Below, piece after piece: positions 20,127 through 29,706 of a stretch of 64,000 nt of DNA. The stretch's first letter is position 1. Every line of letters begins with the position of its first letter. The position numbers and the translations under genes were made by a program. Below the pieces are notes generated by a model. That model ran no database searches, was not told the DNA's origin, and saw only the letters and a list, made by a program, of their open reading frames with translations. The DNA comes from Pseudomonas anguilliseptica (lineage in GTDB: Bacteria; Pseudomonadota; Gammaproteobacteria; Pseudomonadales; Pseudomonadaceae). The stretch covers positions 2,666,001 through 2,730,000 of the forward strand of contig NZ_FNSC01000001.1 in assembly GCF_900105355.1 (NCBI RefSeq), written 5' to 3'.

Positions 20127-20560
20127 CTGACGTGCGTATCGGTCCGGACAGAGAAGTGACCCTGCATTTCGCCCTCAAACTGGACAACGGCGATGTAGTG
20201 GACAGCACCTTCGATAAAAAGCCCGCCACCTTCAAGGTCGGTGACGGCAACCTGCTACCAGGTTTTGAGCAGGCCATTTATGGTTTGAAAGCGGGCGACA
20301 AGCGCAACCTGTCGATCAGTCCAGAGCAGGGCTTCGGTCAGGGTAATCCGCAGAATATTCAGGTCATGCCGCGCAGCCAGTTTCAGGATATGGAGCTGTC
20401 GGAAGGCCTGCTGGTGATCTTCAACGACGCTGCCAATGCCGAGTTGCCGGGCGTGGTCAAAGCCTTTGACGATAACCAGGTAACTATCGACTTCAACCAC
20501 CCGCTGGCCGGCAAAGCGCTGAGCTTTGACGTGGAGATTATTGAGGTCAAAGCGCTCTAA
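20123..20560 (+). CDS. fkpB: FKBP-type peptidyl-prolyl isomerase SlpA/FkpB
   Basis: A 145-residue two-domain SlpA-like FKBP: FKBP strands VTLHFALKLDNGDVVDSTFD and GNLLPGFEQAIYGLKAGDK, an inserted chaperone flap (residues about 68-125), and the family end NHPLAGKALSFDVEI. Its ATG overlaps the lspA stop (ATGA), indicating coupling. Cytosolic by lack of signal peptide. Confidence 0.92.
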   Translation: MTDVRIGPDREVTLHFALKLDNGDVVDSTFDKKPATFKVGDGNLLPGFEQAIYGLKAGDKRNLSISPEQGFGQGNPQNIQVMPRSQFQDMELSEGLLVIFNDAANAELPGVVKAFDDNQVTIDFNHPLAGKALSFDVEIIEVKAL

Positions 20561-20707
20561 GGCTTAGCCCGTTCCTGTGGGAGCGGCTTTCGTCTTGCGT
20601 GTTCCCGGCTGATCCTCGCGATCACGGCGGCTTATACAGATTGCTTTCCCAGTGCGTGCGGCCGCGCCGTACACTAGCTCGCAAGGTCTTTCGTCGAGAT
20701 ATTCGCC
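20561..20707. other. Intergenic gap fkpB-ispH
   Basis: 147 bp without a gene. It holds a REP-like half element (TGTGGGAGCGGC at about 20576) but no clear terminator. A TACACT at 20670-20675 could be a -10 for ispH, but no properly spaced -35 is present. Confidence 0.4.
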
Positions 20708-21655
20708 ATGCATATCAAACTCGCCAATCCCCGTGGCTTCTGTGCCGGCGTCGACCGCGCCATTGAAATCGTCAACCGCGCGCTGGAAGTCTTCGGGCCA
20801 CCCATCTATGTGCGCCATGAAGTGGTGCACAACAAGTTTGTGGTCGAAGACCTGCGTTCGCGCGGCGCCGTATTTGTCGAAGAGCTGGATCAGATTCCTG
20901 ATGACGTTATCGTTATCTTCAGCGCCCACGGCGTCTCCCAGGCAGTGCGCAGCGAAGCAGAGCGCCGTGGTCTGAAGATCTTCGACGCCACCTGCCCGTT
21001 GGTCACCAAAGTGCATATGGAAGTGGTGCGCTACAGCCGCGAAGGGCGCGAATGCATACTGATCGGCCACGAAGGCCATCCGGAAGTCGAAGGCACCATG
21101 GGCCAGTACGACGCCAGCAACGGCGGCACCATCTATCTGGTTGAGGACGAAGCGGATGTCGCCGAACTACAGGTGCGCAATCCCGAAGCCCTAGCCTTTG
21201 TCACCCAGACCACCCTGTCGATGGACGATACCAGCAAAGTCATCGACGCTCTACGCAGCAAGTTCCCCGCCATCGGCGGCCCGCGCAAAGACGACATCTG
21301 CTACGCCACCCAGAATCGTCAGGACGCGGTCAAACAACTCGCTGCTGAGTGCGATGTGCTGCTCGTCGTTGGCAGCCCCAATAGCTCCAACTCCAACCGC
21401 CTGCGTGAGCTGGCTGAGCGCATGGGTACCCCGGCCTACCTGATTGATGGGGCCGAGGATCTCAAGCGGGAGTGGTTTGCAGGCGTGACCGGTATCGGCA
21501 TCACCGCCGGCGCATCTGCGCCGGAAGTGTTGGTGCAAGGCGTTATTCAGCAGCTCAGCGAGTGGGGCGCGACAGGCGCGCAAGAGTTGTTGGGGCGGCC
21601 GGAGAACGTGACGTTTTCGATGCCGAAGGAGTTGCGGATGCTACCTGTTTCATAA
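20708..21655 (+). CDS. ispH: 4-hydroxy-3-methylbut-2-enyl diphosphate reductase
   Basis: A 315-residue [4Fe-4S] enzyme, the last step of the MEP isoprenoid pathway. The three cluster cysteines are in [24 protein letters not shown] and [21 protein letters not shown] and SAHGVSQAV hold substrate histidines. ATG 20708 follows GAGATATTC. Its stop overlaps by six bases with the converging fimT-like gene. Confidence 0.96.
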   Translation: MHIKLANPRGFCAGVDRAIEIVNRALEVFGPPIYVRHEVVHNKFVVEDLRSRGAVFVEELDQIPDDVIVIFSAHGVSQAVRSEAERRGLKIFDATCPLVTKVHMEVVRYSREGRECILIGHEGHPEVEGTMGQYDASNGGTIYLVEDEADVAELQVRNPEALAFVTQTTLSMDDTSKVIDALRSKFPAIGGPRKDDICYATQNRQDAVKQLAAECDVLLVVGSPNSSNSNRLRELAERMGTPAYLIDGAEDLKREWFAGVTGIGITAGASAPEVLVQGVIQQLSEWGATGAQELLGRPENVTFSMPKELRMLPVS

Positions 21656-22136
21656 GCATCCAGCGTGTTGCCTGAGTATTCGCGCGCGTCCAGCTTTATT
21701 GATAATTATTTTGTAGCTGACGTCGTGGTTAGCTGAGCAGACCGTAAAGGTTCCGGCGGCGAACGCTCGGTTAGGTTGGACCGCCTCGCCACGGTTGGTT
21801 GCTGGTGACCCTGAGTCGGCTATCAAGAGCGGCTCGCTTGATTAATACCTGTGTATTGGTTAACTCAGTCGTTGTCGAACTGCCTATGCTCTCAACATAT
21901 CCCACCTGCCATCCACAAGCCCAACAGTTAGCCGATGCGGGCTGTATAAGGACTTCGCGTTGCTGTGTGACCGCTTGGGCGCGGGCAAACCCGATGTCCT
22001 GACGTATTTGATGTGTTACTGATTCTAGCCGGCTTCGCTCAAGCCAAGAACTAGCAGCCGGCATAGCGGTTGAGGCCAGAATTGAAAGCACAACAAGAAT
22101 GATAAGACTTTCAAGCAAACTGGTTCCATTTTCCAT
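21650..22136 (-). pseudogene. FimT/GspH-type pseudopilin with +1 frameshift
   Basis: ATG 22136 starts MENG-TSLLESLIILVVL, a type III (prepilin) signal: Gly -1, Glu +5 and a hydrophobic helix. The frame stops at 21771 after SNQPWRGGPT. In the next frame the minus strand continues with FAAGTFTVCSANHD and YKIIINKAGRARIL, the expected C-terminal strands of FimT/GspH proteins, ending at 21650. Removing one base at about 21780-21792 yields 161 residues, the normal family length. It lies opposite to fimU, whereas in P. aeruginosa fimT has the same orientation as fimU as I recall. It may be non-functional or misread. Confidence 0.6.
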
Positions 22137-22296
22137 TTGTCACATCCATGTGCATTGCTCCAGTTATGAAGCTAGACCACTCAGCAGAAAGCGACCAGTG
22201 ACCTGTCGTCAGCACCATTGGTGCGGCTGTCGCGCGCCAGGTGACAGACTTGTGCGCTGTCAATAACCTAAATGTGGGATGAATAGGAGGTACAAA
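22137..22296. other. Divergent control region fimT-like / fimU
   Basis: 160 bp without a gene. It contains a 13-bp palindrome GCACCATTGGTGC (22212-22224) and flanking imperfect repeats ACCTGTC / CAGGTGACAG. In P. aeruginosa the fimU operon is activated by AlgR; I do not see a convincing AlgR consensus here. Confidence 0.4.
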
Positions 22297-22806
22297 GTGA
22301 AGCTTTTTCGAGGTTTTACTCTGGTGGAGCTGATGATCACCATTGCGGTTGCTGGCGTGCTTTTGGCGATCGCTGTTCCAAGCTTTACTGACTTAATAAG
22401 AAATAACCGCTCACAGGCTGCGGCTAACGAGCTGGTTTCAGCGTTTAACGCAGCGCGGGCAGAGGCAGTTAAGCGTGGTAGGCGGGTGAGTCTTTGCCCA
22501 AGTGTTAATGGGACATCTTGCTCGGGCACTGCATGGCAGTCAGGCTGGATTGTGTTTGTAGATACTGCAGCCAGTGACACGACCAGCACGGCAACTGTCG
22601 GGACTGTACTCAACCACCGCAGCGCAATGCCGACGGGTGCCACAGCAACGGGAAGTGCAACATTTATTCGCTACTCCGGCTTGGGTTTTGCGCCTGTTCG
22701 TCAAAATATTACTGTGCAGACCTCGTCTTGCACTGGACAGAACGCCAGGCTTATTTCCTTTTCGTCGTCGGGACGCATCAATGTGCAAAAAGTTGCGTGC
22801 ACCTAA
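22297..22806 (+). CDS. fimU: Type IV pilus minor pilin FimU
   Basis: A 169-residue GspH/FimT-family minor pilin. Leader MKLFRG is followed by FTLVELMITIAVAGVLLA, cleaved after Gly by PilD, with Glu5. The GspH domain contains AANELVSAFNAARAEAVKRG and LCPSVNGTSCSG. GTG 22297 is chosen because TAGGAGG lies 6 bp before it; an ATG at 22279 lies upstream of that RBS. First gene of fimU-pilVWXY1E. FimU with PilVWX is thought to form the pilus-tip priming complex. Confidence 0.88.
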   Translation: MKLFRGFTLVELMITIAVAGVLLAIAVPSFTDLIRNNRSQAAANELVSAFNAARAEAVKRGRRVSLCPSVNGTSCSGTAWQSGWIVFVDTAASDTTSTATVGTVLNHRSAMPTGATATGSATFIRYSGLGFAPVRQNITVQTSSCTGQNARLISFSSSGRINVQKVACT

Positions 22807-22815
22807 GGGGGCTAG

Positions 22816-23226
22816 ATGAAACATGCACAAGGTTTTTCGCTAATTGAGGTGCTGGTAACGTTGCTGATAACGTCTGTCGGCCTCTTAGGTCTTGCTGGGT
22901 TGCAGGTAAAGTCACTGCAGTTTAACCATGGGGCTTATTTGCGCTCCCAGGCTAATATTCTGGCATATGACATGGCAGATCGTATGCGCCTCAATAAAGA
23001 TGATGCGCGTGCAGGGCAGTACAACATCCTCATCACCGCCAACAAGCCTACAGCCTCAAATCTCGAAACCACTGATCAAAATCAATGGTTGACTTTAATT
23101 GAGAATACGCTGCCCTCCGGGGATGGGTCGGTCAGCTGTGTATCTAATATCTGCACCTTGACTATTACGTGGCGGGAAGCGGGTCGGGATACGGACGACA
23201 GCTTCACCTATAAAACGCAAATCTAG
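22816..23226 (+). CDS. pilV: Type IV pilus minor pilin PilV
   Basis: A 136-residue prepilin: leader MKHAQG, then FSLIEVLVTLLITSVGLLGLAG with Glu5. The sequence LRSQANILAYDMADRMRLN is characteristic of PilV. It is shorter than P. aeruginosa PilV (about 185), mainly in the C-terminal region, which is the variable part of the family. GGGG RBS 6 bp before ATG 22816. Confidence 0.85.
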   Translation: MKHAQGFSLIEVLVTLLITSVGLLGLAGLQVKSLQFNHGAYLRSQANILAYDMADRMRLNKDDARAGQYNILITANKPTASNLETTDQNQWLTLIENTLPSGDGSVSCVSNICTLTITWREAGRDTDDSFTYKTQI

Positions 23227-23235
23227 GGTAAAGCT

Positions 23236-24303
23236 ATGCGTAATTTAGAGAAAGGCTTGTCGCTGGTTGAGTTGATGGTGGCAATGGTCATCGGGCTCTT
23301 CCTAATAGCCGGGGTCACTAAAGTTTTCTTGGACAGTAAGCGAACATACAGTTTCCAGCAGGCATTGGCGCGAGTCCAAGAAAACGGCCGTATGGCCATG
23401 GAGTTTATAGGGCGGGATGTCCGCATGGCTGGTTACTCAGGCTGTGCTAGTGGTGATTACTCATCGCTCACCAATACGTTAAATAACGCTACAAGCTTAA
23501 ATTATGATTTTTCTCGCGGAGTTAACGGCTATGACGTGGGTGCCAGTGTGCCAGCTGCGTTGTCAGCGTTGAGTCCAGCGCCGCTGGCTAATACTGATGT
23601 GTTGATTTTAAAAGGGCCACTTGGCGATGGGGTTAAGATTGTAAGTAATAATGATTCGGCTCAACTTTTTGCGCAGGTTACGAGCACCGATAGTGGGGCT
23701 TGTGCAGACAATACGGATCGAATTAGTGGGATCTGTAAGGCTGATATATTGATGGTTGCTGATTGTAGTAAGGCCAGGATATTCCAGGCTGGTAATATTC
23801 AGACTACCGGTGGAGCTCCCCCTGCGTTCAATATAACCCATCCGGCTTCAGGTGCTCCTGGCAATGCAATAAGCTCTTGGGGTGGCGCTAGTGCTTTCAG
23901 CTCAGAGACCTTCGGCACAGGCGCCGAAATAATCAAAATGAATACCGTGTACTACTATATTGCAACCGGTGCTGGGGGGCGGCCTTCCTTATATCAATCT
24001 ATAGCGCCTAACCCAAGTGTAGAGATTCTTGAGGGTGTTGAGAATATGCAACTACTCTATGGGCGAGATACAGGTACTGATTTAGTGCCGGATCAATATG
24101 ATACAGCCACAGCTGTAAGTACAGCATCGGCCTGGGACAAAGTTGGTGCTGTTCGAGTGCAACTATTGATGCAGAGTGTGGATGATGGCGTTACTGACAT
24201 TGCCCAGCCTTATAGTTTCAACGGAGCGAATGTGACTCCAGTCGATAGAAGGTTGCGTCATATATTTGTCTCTACCATCGGTGTGAGGGCAAAAATGCCA
24301 TGA
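23236..24303 (+). CDS. pilW: Type IV pilus minor pilin PilW
   Basis: A 355-residue large minor pilin. Leader MRNLEKG, then LSLVELMVAMVIGLFLIAGV. RVQENGRMAMEFIGRDVRMAGYSGC is the family segment following the helix (first 20 residues shown only in part). Long C-terminal globular domain with several cysteines. The base composition is clearly more AT-rich than the housekeeping flanks. Its stop overlaps the pilX start (ATGA at 24300). Confidence 0.85.
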   Translation: MRNLEKGLSLVELMVAMVIGLFLIAGVTKVFLDSKRTYSFQQALARVQENGRMAMEFIGRDVRMAGYSGCASGDYSSLTNTLNNATSLNYDFSRGVNGYDVGASVPAALSALSPAPLANTDVLILKGPLGDGVKIVSNNDSAQLFAQVTSTDSGACADNTDRISGICKADILMVADCSKARIFQAGNIQTTGGAPPAFNITHPASGAPGNAISSWGGASAFSSETFGTGAEIIKMNTVYYYIATGAGGRPSLYQSIAPNPSVEILEGVENMQLLYGRDTGTDLVPDQYDTATAVSTASAWDKVGAVRVQLLMQSVDDGVTDIAQPYSFNGANVTPVDRRLRHIFVSTIGVRAKMP

Positions 24304-24824
24304 ATGTGTATTATAAAAAACACCACTTCGGGCAGCGTGGGGCAACCCTAATTGTCGCGTTAATTCTTTTGTTGATTTTGACTGTAATTGGCGTTGCCGG
24401 AATGCAGGACACAACGTTGCAGGAAAAAATGGTAGGCAATATGCGTGACCGCAACCTTGCCTTCCAAGCTTCGGAATCAGCCTTGCTCGGCGGCGAGAAA
24501 TACCTCCAGTCAGCGGTATTGCCAGTGTTTGCAAATTCTGGGGGGCTAATCAATGACACCTATGCAAATCTACAGCCCGGCAATCCGGCTTTCTGGGATA
24601 GTTACCCGTGGTCTACCAATGCTAGGACCTATGCTACTCAGTTCAGTGAGCTGAGTGCGGCGCCACTCTATGTCATCGAAGAAATCAAAACTATGGTTGC
24701 TCCAGTCGGTGAAAGTATGAAGTTTGGCGCATTGAAAGAGATAAAAAGTTACCGTGTTACGGCCCGTGCTCAAGGTGGCACAACGGACGCGGTGGTGATT
24801 CTGCAGTCGACCTATCGTCGGTAG
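24300..24824 (+). CDS. pilX: Type IV pilus minor pilin PilX
   Basis: A 174-residue protein of the PilX family. RGATLIVALILLLILTVIGV is the N-terminal helix, lacking the Glu5 found in other pilins in the usual context, as is normal for PilX/GspK-type proteins. MQDTTLQEKMVGNMRDRN and AFQASESALLGGE are the family signatures. Translationally coupled to pilW. Confidence 0.87.
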   Translation: MNVYYKKHHFGQRGATLIVALILLLILTVIGVAGMQDTTLQEKMVGNMRDRNLAFQASESALLGGEKYLQSAVLPVFANSGGLINDTYANLQPGNPAFWDSYPWSTNARTYATQFSELSAAPLYVIEEIKTMVAPVGESMKFGALKEIKSYRVTARAQGGTTDAVVILQSTYRR

Positions 24825-24835
24825 GGAGGTATCTA

Positions 24836-27800
24836 ATGCTTAAATTAAATTCCGTCGCATTGGGCGCAAGCTTAGCCTTGTATGCGTCATCCCCTGCGTG
24901 GGCGTTAAATATTGCAGACGTGCCGCTGTTTCAGTCGACTACGGTAGCGCCTAACGTCATGTTGCTCGTCGATAATTCGGGGAGTATGAATAATATTATT
25001 CAAGCAGAAGCGGCGCTCTCAGCCAGTTGGCCTGCTATCCGCTATGTTACCCGAAGCGGGCCGGATCTAGCTTGGGCTGCCAATATGGCGGATTCTAACA
25101 TCGATCTGTCGGCCGTTGAACAGTACACGTGTTCTTCTGGCTTTAAGGCTTTATATGATGCTGCTGGTAATAATGGAAGGTGTTATGTATTGCCTGATCC
25201 CGTAGGGGGTGGGTTGACGCGTTATACTGCAAATTATCTTGCATATATTTATGCAAATTACACTAATGCTAATAATGATTTAACCACGCTGTCTGATGCG
25301 GTATTTCCGAAGCAAGTGAGAATGACGGTCGCTAAGGAGTCGGCTACGTCCATTGTCAACGCGAATCGCTCCATGCGCATTGGTCTCTCCTCGTTCAATT
25401 CACCGATTTTTAATGACGCAGGTCCCGGCGGCAGTATCAATAGCAGTGTTGTCAGTTTGTCTTCATCGACTAGCGTCACCCAGGCTCAGGCTGACGCTAA
25501 CTACACGGGCTTGATTGCGAGTATTAATGCGCTTGACGCAGTTGCGAACACCCCCTTGGCAGAATCTTATTATGAGGTGACTCGCTACTTTCGAGGTCTG
25601 AGTCGCTATCAAGGTGCAGGGCAGGGCAATTATACAAGCCCTATCCAATATCGCTGCCAAAAGAATTTCGGGATTGTTATCACGGATGGTCTGCCGACGC
25701 ATGACAGTACTTTTAATGCGCCGGACAACGATGCTGATTCTAGGTTGCCGGACTGGGACGGTGTCGGAAGTGGACAAGCTGAAGGTATTAAGTATGCAGA
25801 CGGCACGGGTGTGAGTGCTGGTGAGGGCAGTAGTCTTTATCTCGATGATATAGCAAAATTTGCATACGATATTGACATGCGAAGTTCTGGTAATGATCTT
25901 GCGAATGTATCTTTTAACGACGCTGCATTCACCAAGCAAAATATTGAAACCTTCACTGTGGGTTTTTCTACAGCAAATCAGATGCTTGAAGACTCGGCCG
26001 AGCGTGGCGGAGGTGGTTATTACACCGCGAATAACTCCGCCCAACTCAACAGCGCTCTCTCTAGCGCGTTGCAGTCCATTAAAGAGCGGACAAGTTCCGC
26101 TGCTGCTATTGCGACAAACTCTACACGCTTGGATGCAGACACGCTTATCTATCAGGCGAAATTCAACAGCGCCGACTGGGGCGGCGAGTTGCTAGCGTTT
26201 GGCATCAATGCTGATGGTTCGGTAGGTCCGGTAAGCTGGAGAACTGGTACCGCGGGGCTTATTCCAGCAGCGGCTTCGCGGAATATATTTACTCGTAACG
26301 CACTGGGTGGCACTGCTTTCCAGTGGGTTAACCTCACTCTGGCTCAGCAGGCCGAATTGAGTGTGTCTAACGCAGTCGATGGCGCAACCGTTGTAAATTG
26401 GCTGCGTGGCGGTAGTTCGGGCGCGACACTCACCAGCGGTGAGGTTTTGCGTAGCCGGGCAACAGTGCTTGGCGATATTGTGAATTCGAATCCGGTATAT
26501 GTTGGTGCCCAAAATTATGGCTATACCGTACCTAACGATCCCTTGGTGACGACCGAGCCTGCAGATACGTATCAGGTTTTTTTAGAAACAAAAAATAGTG
26601 CAACCAAGTTGTTGTTAGTAGGCGCTAATGACGGCATGGTACATGGTTTCAATGCTGAAACAGGTGCTGAGTTGTTTGCCTATGTGCCAACATCTTTGTT
26701 CAAGCAGCGTACCACTACCCCTGGTGCCACACCAGGTTTACGCTACCTGACCAAGAGTAGTTATGCTCACAAATATTATGTTGATGGTTCTATAGGTGTA
26801 GGTGACGTCTATGACTCCAATGTTGTTAATGGGGGATGGAAGACTTACGCAGTTGGCGGTTTAGGCGCGGGTGGGCGCGGTATATATGCGTTAAATATCA
26901 CCAATCCGGCAGGTTTTTCCGCTGGTAATGTGTTGTGGGAAATCACGGCGCCCGATACGTCTACGGCTTCGAATGATTGGAATGACCTGGGTTATACCTA
27001 TGGCGTGCCGGTTATTGCGCGCACCAATGACAATACGTGGGTGGCTATTTTTGGTAACGGCTACGAGAGTAATACTGGTCGGGCAGCTCTCTATGTGGTT
27101 AATGCGCTGACCGGTGCTCTTATAAAGAAAATAGTAGTGGATACAGATACCACCGCTGATGTTGATAATGGTCTTTCCACGCCTTCAGTAGTGGTTGATG
27201 CAAATCGTCAAATTACTTATGTGTATGCCGGGGATCTGAAAGGTAATCTGTGGAAGTTTGACCTGCGCGGTGCTGTCTCTGCCTGGGATTCTTACAAGAC
27301 TTCCGGCAATGGCGCTAGCAAGGTAAGTGTTCCGCTATTCATCGCCAAGAATGCCTCGAATCAAGTCCAGCCTATTACATCGGGGTTGGAAATTGGCTCG
27401 CATCCTACTGACGGTGGCTTAATGCTCTACTTTGGCACGGGTAAGTACTTTGAGACTACCGACAGCGTAGTTGGCTCTAGCCCGCAAATGCAGAGTTTCT
27501 ATGGTATTTGGGATAAGCCAGTGACGGGAGCTAGTCTGAATGGTTGGGAGATCACAGCAAGGAGTGAGTTGCAGCGACAACAGATTACCTTTGAATCCGC
27601 AGATTATCGGTCGTTCAGTAATAACGCCATTAATTGGTCAGCTCAGCGTGGTTGGTATATGGATCTGGCTCCCCCTCCTTATAGCGCTGCTGGTGAGCGA
27701 TCTGTGAGTTTGCCACTGTTGAGGGCTGGTCGAATTATTTTCACCACTCTCATTCCTTCTGCCGACCCTTGTCTTGCTGGGGGTGCTAGCTGGCTGATGG

Positions 27801-28078
27801 AAATTGATGCGTTCACCGGAGGTAGTTTGAATTATTCTGTGCTGGACGTGAATAATGATGGGGAGTTTAATAATGCTGATAAGATTGCTTGTGGTTCAGG
27901 CCTTCTTTGTTACGCAGGAGGTAAGCGTTCACCGGAGGGAATTATCAAAACTCCGGGTATCGTTTCCGCAGGTAAGACCGAGTACAAATACTCCGGTGGC
28001 TCATCAGGTAATGTTTTGGTGGTCAAGGAGAAGGGTTCACTGAAAGAGGGCAGAATGTCATGGCGACAATTACGCTGA
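24836..28078 (+). CDS. pilY1: Type IV pilus tip adhesin / assembly protein PilY1
   Basis: A 1080-residue secreted protein with a signal peptide (cut near residue 24, after PAWA). An N-terminal von Willebrand A-like region starts with the MIDAS-type motif DNSGSMN (residues 46-52) and includes IVITDGLPT. The C-terminal PilY1 beta-propeller (about residues 530-1020) includes [18 protein letters not shown], and a calcium loop [14 protein letters not shown] lies at about residues 1004-1017, like the site that regulates PilY1 in P. aeruginosa. PilY1 caps the pilus and signals surface contact. Codon use is AT-rich relative to flanks. It overlaps pilE by 19 bp. Confidence 0.92.
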   Translation: MLKLNSVALGASLALYASSPAWALNIADVPLFQSTTVAPNVMLLVDNSGSMNNIIQAEAALSASWPAIRYVTRSGPDLAWAANMADSNIDLSAVEQYTCSSGFKALYDAAGNNGRCYVLPDPVGGGLTRYTANYLAYIYANYTNANNDLTTLSDAVFPKQVRMTVAKESATSIVNANRSMRIGLSSFNSPIFNDAGPGGSINSSVVSLSSSTSVTQAQADANYTGLIASINALDAVANTPLAESYYEVTRYFRGLSRYQGAGQGNYTSPIQYRCQKNFGIVITDGLPTHDSTFNAPDNDADSRLPDWDGVGSGQAEGIKYADGTGVSAGEGSSLYLDDIAKFAYDIDMRSSGNDLANVSFNDAAFTKQNIETFTVGFSTANQMLEDSAERGGGGYYTANNSAQLNSALSSALQSIKERTSSAAAIATNSTRLDADTLIYQAKFNSADWGGELLAFGINADGSVGPVSWRTGTAGLIPAAASRNIFTRNALGGTAFQWVNLTLAQQAELSVSNAVDGATVVNWLRGGSSGATLTSGEVLRSRATVLGDIVNSNPVYVGAQNYGYTVPNDPLVTTEPADTYQVFLETKNSATKLLLVGANDGMVHGFNAETGAELFAYVPTSLFKQRTTTPGATPGLRYLTKSSYAHKYYVDGSIGVGDVYDSNVVNGGWKTYAVGGLGAGGRGIYALNITNPAGFSAGNVLWEITAPDTSTASNDWNDLGYTYGVPVIARTNDNTWVAIFGNGYESNTGRAALYVVNALTGALIKKIVVDTDTTADVDNGLSTPSVVVDANRQITYVYAGDLKGNLWKFDLRGAVSAWDSYKTSGNGASKVSVPLFIAKNASNQVQPITSGLEIGSHPTDGGLMLYFGTGKYFETTDSVVGSSPQMQSFYGIWDKPVTGASLNGWEITARSELQRQQITFESADYRSFSNNAINWSAQRGWYMDLAPPPYSAAGERSVSLPLLRAGRIIFTTLIPSADPCLAGGASWLMEIDAFTGGSLNYSVLDVNNDGEFNNADKIACGSGLLCYAGGKRSPEGIIKTPGIVSAGKTEYKYSGGSSGNVLVVKEKGSLKEGRMSWRQLR

Positions 28079-28485
28079 GGCCAACAGTGCGTGGTTTTAC
28101 CTTGATTGAGTTGCTGATAGTGGTAGCTATAGTCGGAATTTTGGCTGCTATCGCTTATCCCAGTTATCAAGAGTACGTACGCAAAGGCAATCGCACTGAT
28201 GCCACAACTGCGCTCTTGCAAGTGTCGCAGACGCTTGAGCGCTGCTTCACTCAGTTCAGTACTTACAACAATGCCAACTGTTCTGTGCAAAATGCCGGGA
28301 CTGTAGACTCTGCTGAGCGGTTGTATACGATCGGCATCGCTAGTGCGGCTACGACTTATACTTTAACGGCTACGCCTGTTGCCGGGAGGGCGCAGGCCAG
28401 TGACGGTAAATGTGCGACATTGACACTTACTCACCTAGGGCTTAAAGGCGCTACAGGAACAGCTTCCACTGAATGTTGGAAGTAA
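28060..28485 (+). CDS. pilE: Type IV pilus minor pilin PilE
   Basis: A 141-residue pilin-like protein. Leader [12 protein letters not shown], then [20 protein letters not shown] with Glu5. [16 protein letters not shown] is typical of PilE, and a C-terminal cysteine pair (C in DGKCATL and TECWK) is present. ATG 28060 lies inside the end of pilY1 and no pilY2 gene intervenes, unlike P. aeruginosa as I recall it. Confidence 0.88.
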   Translation: MATITLRPTVRGFTLIELLIVVAIVGILAAIAYPSYQEYVRKGNRTDATTALLQVSQTLERCFTQFSTYNNANCSVQNAGTVDSAERLYTIGIASAATTYTLTATPVAGRAQASDGKCATLTLTHLGLKGATGTASTECWK

Positions 28486-28492
28486 CAATATT

Positions 28493-28522
28493 CAGGGCCT
28501 GCTTGTCAGGCCCTGTTTCTTT
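28493..28522 (+). terminator. Terminator of the minor pilin operon
   Basis: Perfect 9-bp stem CAGGGCCTG / CAGGCCCTG, loop CTTGT, followed by TTTCTTT. Confidence 0.8.
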
Positions 28523-28536
28523 GTGAGGGTGGTAAC

Positions 28537-29637
28537 GTGAAGGTGGTCTGCGTAGGTGGTGGAGTTATTGGCCTGCTGAGTGCTCTAAAGTTGGCAAATT
28601 CCGGAGCTAAACTCCGCCTAATAGAGTGTGCTGAGGTTGGCCAGGAGTCTTCCTGGGCCGGCGGGGGCATCGTTTCCCCTCTATATCCCTGGCGCTACGA
28701 TTACGCAGTGACCGCTTTAGCGCATTGGTCGCAAGAGTTCTATCCGCGTATAGGTCAGCAACTGTTGGTGCAGGCGGGAGTCGACCCTGAGGTTTGTGTC
28801 ACAGGGTTGTACTGGCTTGACTTAGACGATGAGGCGCAGGCGCTGTCTTGGGCTGACCGCGAAAAGCGGCCGCTGCAGCGGATTGATATGCGCTCTGTCC
28901 AGCGCGCAATTCCAGCACTGTCCAGGGTTTTCAAGCATGCGGTGCATCAAGCAGATGTGGCGAATGTGCGCAATCCGCGCTTGGTCAAAGCGCTGCGTGC
29001 TGCGCTGCAGCAAATGCCGAATGTCACGCTGCATGAGCAGTGTGCGGTCAGTGGTTTTATCCGCGAAGGCGGGCGTGTTACGGGTGTGCATACGGCACAA
29101 GGTGATATGCATGCCGATCAGGTGGTGCTTGCGGCCGGAGCCTGGAGTGGGGCGTTGATGAAAACCCTTGGCATCGAGTTGCCGGTGGCGCCGGTCAAGG
29201 GGCAGATGATTCTGTACAAGTGTGCCGAAGACTTTCTCCCGGCCATTGTGCTGGCCAAAGGGCGCTATGCGATTCCGCGGCGTGACGGCCATATTCTGAT
29301 TGGCAGCACCCTTGAGCATGCGGGGTTCGATAAAGCGCCGACCGACGAGGCGCTGGCCACCTTAAAGGCTTCTGCTGTTGAGTTGTTGCCGGCGCTGGCA
29401 GATGCCGAGGTGGTGGGGCATTGGGCGGGGTTGCGGCCTGGTTCGCCTGAGGGCATTCCGTTTATTGGGCTGGTGCCGGGGCGTGAGGGTTTGTGGTTGA
29501 ACTGCGGGCATTATCGCAATGGGCTGGTGCTGGCGCCGGCGTCCTGCCAATTGCTGGCGGATCTGATGCTCGGGCGTGATCCGATTGTGGACCCGACGCC
29601 TTATGCGCCGGCTGGGCGATTGGATTTGACTGTTTGA
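28537..29637 (+). CDS. thiO: Glycine oxidase ThiO (FAD-dependent D-amino-acid oxidase family)
   Basis: A 366-residue flavoprotein of the DAAO family. GGGVIGLLSALKLANSG is the FAD-binding dinucleotide fold and SSWAGGGIVSPLYPW is the ThiO signature. The C terminus shows GLRPGSPEGIPFIG and NCGHYRNGLVLAP. ThiO supplies dehydroglycine for the thiazole moiety of thiamine. GTG 28537 follows GAGGGTGG. It lies between the minor pilins and pilR as PA4548 does in P. aeruginosa. Confidence 0.85.
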   Translation: MKVVCVGGGVIGLLSALKLANSGAKLRLIECAEVGQESSWAGGGIVSPLYPWRYDYAVTALAHWSQEFYPRIGQQLLVQAGVDPEVCVTGLYWLDLDDEAQALSWADREKRPLQRIDMRSVQRAIPALSRVFKHAVHQADVANVRNPRLVKALRAALQQMPNVTLHEQCAVSGFIREGGRVTGVHTAQGDMHADQVVLAAGAWSGALMKTLGIELPVAPVKGQMILYKCAEDFLPAIVLAKGRYAIPRRDGHILIGSTLEHAGFDKAPTDEALATLKASAVELLPALADAEVVGHWAGLRPGSPEGIPFIGLVPGREGLWLNCGHYRNGLVLAPASCQLLADLMLGRDPIVDPTPYAPAGRLDLTV

Positions 29638-29651
29638 GTCGATGGTTTAAG

Positions 29652-29680
29652 GAAGGGCTTTGCGGCTAAAGCCCTTTCTT
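29652..29680. terminator. Bidirectional terminator between thiO and pilR
   Basis: Stem AAGGGCTTT / AAAGCCCTT with loop GCGGCT, flanked by T-rich DNA on both sides. It can serve both converging genes. Confidence 0.75.
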
Positions 29681-29706
29681 CAACTGGTGCTATGTGACGC
29701 ATGGCG

